DNA of 64,000 bases, from contig NC_063012.1 in NCBI RefSeq assembly GCF_020509005.1, positions 7,998,001-8,062,000 on the forward strand. Reading direction: 5' to 3'. Shown here in pieces: positions 58,779 to 64,000 of this stretch. The position numbers were made by a program, and so were the translations under genes. Below the pieces are notes generated by a model. That model worked only from the letters and a program-made list of their open reading frames with translations. It was not told the DNA's origin and did no database searches. Each line of letters starts with the position of its first letter. The first letter of the stretch is position 1. This stretch comes from Fulvia fulva. Taxonomy: Eukaryota; Ascomycota; Dothideomycetes; Mycosphaerellales; Mycosphaerellaceae.

Positions 58779-58787
58779 GTAGAACAA
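58779..58787 (+). promoter_or_regulatory. Inferred transcript 5' end, complementary to the primer-binding site
   Basis: gtagaacaa is the exact complement of ttgttctac at 58831-58839. In Tf1-type elements the first bases of the mRNA anneal to the primer-binding site and prime minus-strand synthesis. Confidence 0.55.
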
Positions 58788-58830
58788 CAACTATCTCATT
58801 CGGACCCTATGGTACGCGCGCCCTTACAGT

Positions 58831-58839
58831 TTGTTCTAC
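58831..58839 (+). other. Self-priming primer-binding site of Gypsy-C
   Basis: ttgttctac, two bases after the LTR. No tRNA 3'-end type TGG start is present here. The same sequence sits beside the 5' LTR of Gypsy-A'. Confidence 0.55.
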
Positions 58840-58870
58840 CTTACTACCCAGATCGCGGATCTAGGTAAGG
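58839..58870 (+). other. Leader hairpin of Gypsy-C
   Basis: ccttac...agatc pairs with gatct...gtaagg around a gcg loop, about 11-13 base pairs with a small bulge. The Gypsy-A' equivalent is even more symmetric. It overlaps the end of the priming site, so it may serve priming, dimerisation or packaging; the role is inferred only. Confidence 0.5.
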
Positions 58871-58964
58871 GACGCGTAACAACAGGAACAGACAGAACCG
58901 CAGAACTCGAGAACGCGCAGAGCCGCATCAGAACACAGAACACGGTAAGGCGCACAGCGCGCAG

Positions 58965-61091
58965 ATGCCTAGAGAACGCAACGCGGCGACACCATCAGCA
59001 GGTGGTCGCGCGCTCGTAGACAGTCAGGATACAGGCACCGTCACGCCTCCCCCGAACCCAGACAACATGACTTCACAAACAGCGAACGGCGGCATGCGAC
59101 CGCCACCTAAGCCTAAGGGCAAAAGCAAGCAGCGCACATCTCTTTTCCCCGACCTCTCCTCTTTTCCTCAGAGTCAGACACAGGACGACAACCGGCGGGT
59201 CACAGTAGACACCGGTGTCGCGCTACAACAAGAGATTGATAAAGCTTACCAGAAGGCCTTCGAGCGAGAAGAAGGTGGTGAGATTGACTTTACAGAACTG
59301 TTCGAGTTCAAGCTCGAAGAGAACCCAGGCGGCGACCCAGACGAGGTGTATCTATCACTCGACGAGGCAGAACACATTCTCGCATCCGAATACCAGAATG
59401 TCACCCCAGACAACCTCACGACCCTTGCATCCCAACACCCGAAGACCACCCACGACTTCGTGCTACAAGCAGTCAACACGGCAATTACTAAGGGCAGACA
59501 ACTCGATGTAATGGAGCGAGCCAACGACCTCCAGAACACCCAGTACACCACGCTGTACACCGAATACGACCGCATCTACAAGATGCTGCGAAGTGAAGAG
59601 CTTGTCACACAGAAAATGGCAGCAGATCTCAAGAGCAAGAAGGATTGCGACCCAGCTAAGTTGCAAGAGCTGGGGAAGAAATACAAGGAAGCCAACAACC
59701 TGTGCAAGCAGTTCAGCGAGATCTGCGAGAAGGAGAAGAAGAAGGCACAAGATGCTGAGGCGAAGAACCAGGCCCTACAACAAGAAGTCGATGACCTGAA
59801 GGCTCGGCTTGAGGCAGGAGACACCACACAGAACGGAGGTAGGGGCCGCTCAGGCCGCCGACCCTCTCGTTCCCGCCCACGCGAGACCTCACTCGAGCAG
59901 CTATTGCGTAGGTATCGCGAAGCTGCTGGTGGAGGGGGCGGTGGCGGTGGTGGTGATAACGATAACGATGGAGACGACGATGACCGTGGCGACAATGGCC
60001 GAGGACGTGACAACGACCGTCCGCGACCAGGACCCAACAACAGTCGTGACTCGAGAATGCGCAACACCCGCACCCAGACACCACTGGTTGACCTTCCAGA
60101 ACGTCTCTTCACCATTGACCGCACCCTCACTCGCGGCATGGAGATCGGCAAGGGTGTGCCCGACCCTAAGCACTTCAAGAACGATGACGACCCCAATTTC
60201 GACAGCTGGTACAGCAGTGTTCTCCTAAAGCTGACTGTAGCAACCTTCCGCACTGAGGCAGATGGTCTGCGCTTCGTGTATGGGTGGACACAAGGTGATC
60301 CTCAGCGAAGCATCAAGCCGAGGATCCCTGTGCCTGGACAGCAGTCCTTCAACGAGTTCAAGACTGGAGAAGAGTTATTAGACTGGATGACACGCCAATA
60401 TGGCACACGCAATGAGGGAACCAAGGCTATGGTTGACATTGCTACCTGCAAGCAAGAACAAGGCGAAACCTTTGTAGCCTTCCATGCCCGCTACTCGAAG
60501 TTGCGCGCCTGGATGTCATGGACCGATGAGACCGAGCTCATGCTGTTCCGTAACCGACTGAACCGCAAGTACTTCATCAAGACCTTCGGCGACCGCGAAG
60601 TCGACCGCCGCCTAGACAGCATGCAAGACGTTATCGAGGAGTGCACCGCACTGGACGAGAGTTTCTACGAGACAGATCGACTATACCCGCAGAAGGAGCG
60701 CCCCCGGGGCAATGGCAACTCGAACAGCAATGGCGGCCAGAACAACCAGAACAACGGCAACGCAGTTGCTAGTGCCGCTGCCGGTGTAGCAGGTGCCTTG
60801 GTACAGCGCCCACTACAGTACGCTGGTACCAAGAAGAAGGAGGATCTGCCGACACATCTACAGAACCTGCCTACGCTCAACCGTGAGCAGCGCGAAGACC
60901 TTAAGAAGCAGGGTAAGTGCTACCGCTGCCGTACAGGTTCTCACGTGTCGACCAACCCTGAATGCCCAATGTATGGGTACGATGGCGACTATCGCCCACC
61001 GCGTCCACGCAATACCACGCCGAATCCGAACGCGAACCTCAGTTCCCTAGCCGCCGATCCGCGGCAGGGAAATGGCACGACCGCTGCCTAA
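58965..61091 (+). CDS. gag: Gypsy-C Gag polyprotein
   Basis: 708 residues from ATG 58965 (136 nt after the LTR, first in-frame ATG) to TAA 61089-61091. Layout: disordered Pro/Thr-rich N-terminus (1-80); Lys/Glu/Gln-rich coiled coil about 200-285 (KKKAQDAEAKNQALQQEVDD); Gly then Asp/Arg-rich low-complexity tract about 320-370; capsid-like region about 385-590 containing the ATCKQEQGETFVAFHARYSK segment typical of retrotransposon gag; one zinc knuckle CYRCRTGSHVSTNPEC about 651-667 for RNA binding. No RIP stops. Pol overlaps its last 130 bases in the -1 frame. Gag would assemble the virus-like particle in the cytoplasm. Confident in identity; activity is untested. Confidence 0.92.
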   Translation: MPRERNAATPSAGGRALVDSQDTGTVTPPPNPDNMTSQTANGGMRPPPKPKGKSKQRTSLFPDLSSFPQSQTQDDNRRVTVDTGVALQQEIDKAYQKAFEREEGGEIDFTELFEFKLEENPGGDPDEVYLSLDEAEHILASEYQNVTPDNLTTLASQHPKTTHDFVLQAVNTAITKGRQLDVMERANDLQNTQYTTLYTEYDRIYKMLRSEELVTQKMAADLKSKKDCDPAKLQELGKKYKEANNLCKQFSEICEKEKKKAQDAEAKNQALQQEVDDLKARLEAGDTTQNGGRGRSGRRPSRSRPRETSLEQLLRRYREAAGGGGGGGGGDNDNDGDDDDRGDNGRGRDNDRPRPGPNNSRDSRMRNTRTQTPLVDLPERLFTIDRTLTRGMEIGKGVPDPKHFKNDDDPNFDSWYSSVLLKLTVATFRTEADGLRFVYGWTQGDPQRSIKPRIPVPGQQSFNEFKTGEELLDWMTRQYGTRNEGTKAMVDIATCKQEQGETFVAFHARYSKLRAWMSWTDETELMLFRNRLNRKYFIKTFGDREVDRRLDSMQDVIEECTALDESFYETDRLYPQKERPRGNGNSNSNGGQNNQNNGNAVASAAAGVAGALVQRPLQYAGTKKKEDLPTHLQNLPTLNREQREDLKKQGKCYRCRTGSHVSTNPECPMYGYDGDYRPPRPRNTTPNPNANLSSLAADPRQGNGTTAA

Positions 61092-64000
61092 GCGTGGTAG
61101 ACAGCGGTCACCCGAACTTCCTAGGACAGAAAGAGCATGAGATTGAGAGACACGGAACGCAAGAGACGGTAACAGACTATAGTGAGGAGCTTAAGATATC
61201 GGCATGCGCACTGGATAAGCAACAGCCAGCTGTGTACCCTCACATAGTGTTACCCGTAATGATACAACAGAGAAAGGCTCGAGGCCTTGTAGATTCTGCT
61301 TCCACCTCTCTCTTTCTTGACTGGAAATTCACACGCAAATACACAATACCCCTGATCCCTTTGACGCAAAGCCGACGACTAACACTGGGAGATGGAACGG
61401 CCACTGCGCGGCAGATTACACACGCGGCCCCTGTAGACGTAGTCATAGGCGATCATCACGAGCAAATGTTATGCTACGTCACCGACCTCGAATACGACAT
61501 CGTCTTTGGCCTGCCGTGGCTTACAGCGCACAACCCAAACATCTTCTGGGAGACAGGCGAGGTGGCATTCAGGTCGGATTACTGCTTTGGTCACTGTCTA
61601 CAGAATAAGACACCGACAACAGTGCAATCCCTGAACCACCGCGAGAAGAAGAAGCAGGCACCAGTACGGTACGGACCAGAGCCCTTCACTGGAGATGTAG
61701 CGAGCTTCACAGCAGGAGGAGCAGAGCTGAATGCCTCATCATATGACCTGGAAGACATAGACGATGAAGAAGTGGACTGCCAGGGCGTTTCTCAACGCGC
61801 GTGGGGGATGTACGCGCACCGGCCTGGGGCTGAGTGCTTCTACATCATGCCCACTAGGCGTGAGAGCGACGGCGGAGAGCTTAAGCTGAGTGCAATGGCT
61901 GCTGATGATCTGGACCAATTCTTGAACAAGCAGTTCAATCACAACCCGAAGGAGAAGTTGCCGCCAATGTACCACGATATTGCGGACGCTTTCTCAGCTA
62001 AGGATCATGAAGGACTCCCACCTCACCGACTAGGCGTAGATCATGAGATTCACATTAAGCCTGATGGTCCACAAGAGCCACCATACCGCAAGCCCTACGG
62101 CCTAGCTGAGAAGGAGAACGAGGCAGTTAAAAAATGGCTAGACGAGCAAACATCTGAAGGGAAGGTGCGGAAAGCAGGGCAAAAGACGAACCAGTCTCCT
62201 GCACCAGTGCTAGTGGTACGTAAGCCTGGAGGTGGGCTGCGTGTTTGTATCGACTACAGAGGATTGAATGCGATCACTATCAAGAACCGGTATCCGATTC
62301 CCTTGATACAAGAGACGCTCAACCGCATGCACGGCAAGAAGTACTTCACAAAGCTGGACATTGTAGCAGCCTTCAACAAGTTACGGATAGCTGAAGGGCA
62401 CGAGTGGTTGACAGCGTTTGCGACACGATACGGCATCTACGAGTGTCTAGTGTTGCCATTCGGCTTGTGCAACGGACCAGCATCGTTCCAATCATACATC
62501 AACAAGGTCTTGCAAGAACACCTAGACGACTTTGTGTCGGCCTACCTGGATGACGTACTTATCTTCAGTGACACCTTGGAGGAGCACATTGAACACGTGC
62601 GGAAGGTTCTCACCAAGCTACGCGATGCAGGACTTACAGTGGACATCGACAAAAGCGAATTCCACCAACAGAAGGTGAAGTATCTTGGGCTAATCATAAC
62701 CCCTGACGGCATCGAGATGGACCCCGAGAAACTCGAATGTATTCAGACATGGGAAGCTCCTGAGAACCTGAAGGATGTCCAGGCCTTCCTTGGATTTGCC
62801 AACTTCTACAGGCGATTCATCGAAGCATTTTCGCGCATAGCTGCTCCTCTCACAAACCTGACCAAGTCGGACGGACCAAGCAATCACAAGAACAGAAGGA
62901 TTCAATGGTCACTAGATTGCCAACGAGCCTTTGACAATTTGAAAGCTGCGTTCAGCAAAGCCGGCATGCTCGCACATTACGTGCCAGGCAGGGAAACAGT
63001 AATAGAGACAGATTCTTCAGATTTTGTGAACGCCGGCGTGCTTTCGCAGTATGACGAGAATGGTGTGCTACATCCTGTGGCCTTCTACTCGAAGAAGTTG
63101 AGTCCACAGGAGTGCAATTATGAAATCTATGATAAGGAACTGTTAGCCATCATCAAGGCTTTTGAGGAATGGAGACCCGAGCTCGCCTGCGAGGCAGATG
63201 ATGAGGACTCACAGCCAGTCAAGATTTACACCGACCACAAGAACCTGGAATACTTCATGACGACAAAGCAGCTAAATCGGCGACAAGCGCGTTGGGCTGA
63301 GTTCTTGTCACAGTTCAACTTCAAGATAATATACCGTCCAGGACTTCAAGGTACAAAGCCAGACAGCCTGACGAGACGCAGCCAGGACCTTCCGCAGGGG
63401 GTGGACGACCCTCGGAACCAGCATCAGCATCAGACATTGCTGCCTCCTAAGCGATTCCTTAAGATCGCCTCACTACAGGCAACAGTAGAAGATGCGCCGG
63501 AAGAAGAGGAACCAGTACCGCTAAACCCTGAAGCTGAAGAGTTTATGCCTACAGAACGAGATGCGCCTACTGAACAACCGGCGACGCGTGAAAGTCAGCG
63601 GGAAGCCGAACTCGAGTATCGAATGTCGACGGCGTACGTAACCGATAACGAGCTCAAGACCGCGATTAAGGACCTGCAGAAAGACCGCACTCCTACACTG
63701 CTACAGAGAGCGAAGATTCACCCAGCACACTGCAAAGTGGATGGCGACCTGCTATATGTTCGAAACCAATACGACGGCTGGAGCTTATGGGTACCAAATG
63801 ACCAAGCTTTACAGACCAGGATAATCAAGATAAACCATGACGCTCCAGCAGCAGGCCATCCAGGACGAGCTCGCACTTATGAACTCGTAGCACGTGAATT
63901 CTACTGGCCTGGATTAGCGAGATCCGTGCGCAGATACACCGCGAATTGCCGCACCTGCCGTACAACAAAATCTCTGCACTCCCAGCCACTAGGATTACTA
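60962..64000 (+). CDS. pol: Gypsy-C Pol polyprotein (protease, RT, RNase H, integrase), runs off the window
   Basis: Open in the -1 frame relative to gag from just after TGA 60959 to the window edge, about 1013 codons without a stop; probably made as a Gag-Pol fusion by -1 frameshifting near 61067. Domains: aspartic protease with LVDSAST near 61290 (Asp-Ser then Ala where Gly is usual); RT with [19 protein letters not shown] near 62275, KLDIVAAFNKLRI near 62352, LPFGLCNGPASFQ near 62455 and catalytic YLDDVLIFS at 62543; RNase H with ETDSSDFVNAGVL near 63007 and TDHKNLEYFMTTKQLNRR near 63230; integrase H2C2 zinc domain with His residues near 63836 and 63860 and Cys pair NCRTCR near 63946-63963. 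The integrase core and C-terminus are beyond the window. The order RT-RNase H-integrase is Ty3/Gypsy. Confidence 0.93.
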   Translation, partial: MPNVWVRWRLSPTASTQYHAESEREPQFPSRRSAAGKWHDRCLSVVDSGHPNFLGQKEHEIERHGTQETVTDYSEELKISACALDKQQPAVYPHIVLPVMIQQRKARGLVDSASTSLFLDWKFTRKYTIPLIPLTQSRRLTLGDGTATARQITHAAPVDVVIGDHHEQMLCYVTDLEYDIVFGLPWLTAHNPNIFWETGEVAFRSDYCFGHCLQNKTPTTVQSLNHREKKKQAPVRYGPEPFTGDVASFTAGGAELNASSYDLEDIDDEEVDCQGVSQRAWGMYAHRPGAECFYIMPTRRESDGGELKLSAMAADDLDQFLNKQFNHNPKEKLPPMYHDIADAFSAKDHEGLPPHRLGVDHEIHIKPDGPQEPPYRKPYGLAEKENEAVKKWLDEQTSEGKVRKAGQKTNQSPAPVLVVRKPGGGLRVCIDYRGLNAITIKNRYPIPLIQETLNRMHGKKYFTKLDIVAAFNKLRIAEGHEWLTAFATRYGIYECLVLPFGLCNGPASFQSYINKVLQEHLDDFVSAYLDDVLIFSDTLEEHIEHVRKVLTKLRDAGLTVDIDKSEFHQQKVKYLGLIITPDGIEMDPEKLECIQTWEAPENLKDVQAFLGFANFYRRFIEAFSRIAAPLTNLTKSDGPSNHKNRRIQWSLDCQRAFDNLKAAFSKAGMLAHYVPGRETVIETDSSDFVNAGVLSQYDENGVLHPVAFYSKKLSPQECNYEIYDKELLAIIKAFEEWRPELACEADDEDSQPVKIYTDHKNLEYFMTTKQLNRRQARWAEFLSQFNFKIIYRPGLQGTKPDSLTRRSQDLPQGVDDPRNQHQHQTLLPPKRFLKIASLQATVEDAPEEEEPVPLNPEAEEFMPTERDAPTEQPATRESQREAELEYRMSTAYVTDNELKTAIKDLQKDRTPTLLQRAKIHPAHCKVDGDLLYVRNQYDGWSLWVPNDQALQTRIIKINHDAPAAGHPGRARTYELVAREFYWPGLARSVRRYTANCRTCRTTKSLHSQPLGLL
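61067..61073 (+). promoter_or_regulatory. -1 frameshift slippery heptamer
   Basis: G GGA AAT, in the gag frame phase required for simultaneous slippage (X XXY YYZ with X=G, Y=A, Z=T), 16 nt before the gag stop codon and inside the gag/pol overlap. Confidence 0.7.
61079..61109 (+). promoter_or_regulatory. Frameshift-stimulating stem-loop
   Basis: gaccgctg (61079-61086) pairs perfectly with cagcggtc (61102-61109) around a 15-nt loop that contains the gag stop codon. Spacer from the heptamer is 5 nt, the usual 5-9 range. A short loop-to-downstream pairing (ccta with tagg near 61122) could make a pseudoknot, but is only 4 bp. Confidence 0.65.

Larger units (their letters stand above)
58645..58828 (+). 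repeat. Gypsy-C 5' LTR
   Basis: 184 bp, tgtcacgggcag ... gcgcgcccttaca. Inferred U3 58645-58778 and R/U5 58779-58828, based on the self-priming complementarity. Confidence 0.9.
58645..64000 (+). mobile_element. Gypsy-C, apparently intact Ty3/Gypsy retrotransposon (3' end outside window)
   Basis: 184-bp 5' LTR, self-priming site, leader, intact 708-codon gag and an uninterrupted pol frame to the window edge. CpA/TpG content is normal and Trp codons are TGG: no RIP visible. Same family as the dead copies A and A'. Target duplication untestable; left flank is atagc. Confidence 0.93.

Noticed and set aside
59576..60253. 225-codon minus-strand frame rich in Ser, Arg and Pro
   Set aside because: Antisense shadow of the Asp/Gly-rich, low-complexity part of Gypsy-C gag; no motif, and gag in the other strand has clear domains.
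1..64000. CRISPR array, bacterial operon, rRNA or tRNA genes
   Set aside because: No spaced short direct repeats, no cloverleaf and no rRNA segments were seen; everything assignable is a eukaryotic transposon.

Overview
This window is a 64-kb island made entirely of transposable elements. I see no host protein gene, tRNA or rRNA. It fits a filamentous ascomycete fungus (Pezizomycotina). Most of the DNA carries the scar of repeat-induced point mutation (RIP): CpA and TpG are almost gone, TpA is greatly enriched, reading frames are full of TAG and TAA, and CpG is largely spared, so the DNA is not extremely AT-rich. The elements are Ty3/Gypsy-type and Ty1/Copia-type LTR retrotransposons, Tad1-like LINEs and one Fot1/pogo-like DNA transposon, nested several levels deep. 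The family letters below are labels I made up for this window.

Layout: 1-8167, Gypsy-D on the minus strand, two copies in tandem sharing one LTR (period 5769 bp). 8168-9734, 3' half of a plus-strand Gypsy-E pol. 9735-20954, an old heavily mutated Copia (minus), with a LINE in its left LTR (9829-12666), an internally deleted Fot1-like transposon in pol (13257-14361) and a second, only lightly mutated LINE (17332-19020). 20955-22435, a minus-strand Gypsy-F integrase/chromodomain fragment. 22436-27785, Copia-1 (plus, lightly mutated). 27786-44803, Gypsy-A (plus, 5' part missing), containing a complete Gypsy-B (28625-40777) which itself contains a nearly full-length LINE (35484-40462). 44804-46378 and 58333-about 58505, a LINE on the minus strand split by Gypsy-A' (46379-58327, minus), which in turn holds Copia-2 (52187-56915, minus). 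58645-64000, Gypsy-C (plus), the same family as A and A' but without visible RIP. It has an intact gag, and its pol stays open to the window edge.

Relative ages follow from nesting and RIP load: the Gypsy-D, -E, -F, -A, -A', -B and old Copia copies are heavily mutated; Copia-1, Copia-2 and the LINE at 17332 carry few changes, mostly TGG to TAG; Gypsy-C is the youngest. Several insertions carry clean target-site duplications, so their borders are given to the base.

The most interesting biology is in Gypsy-C: a TATA box and inferred start whose sequence is complementary to the primer-binding site (Tf1-like self-priming), and a textbook-looking -1 ribosomal frameshift signal between gag and pol (slippery heptamer, 5-nt spacer, 8-bp stem). 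The Copia elements instead carry a primer-binding site matching the anticodon arm of initiator tRNA-Met, and a gag/pol overlap that suggests +1 frameshifting.
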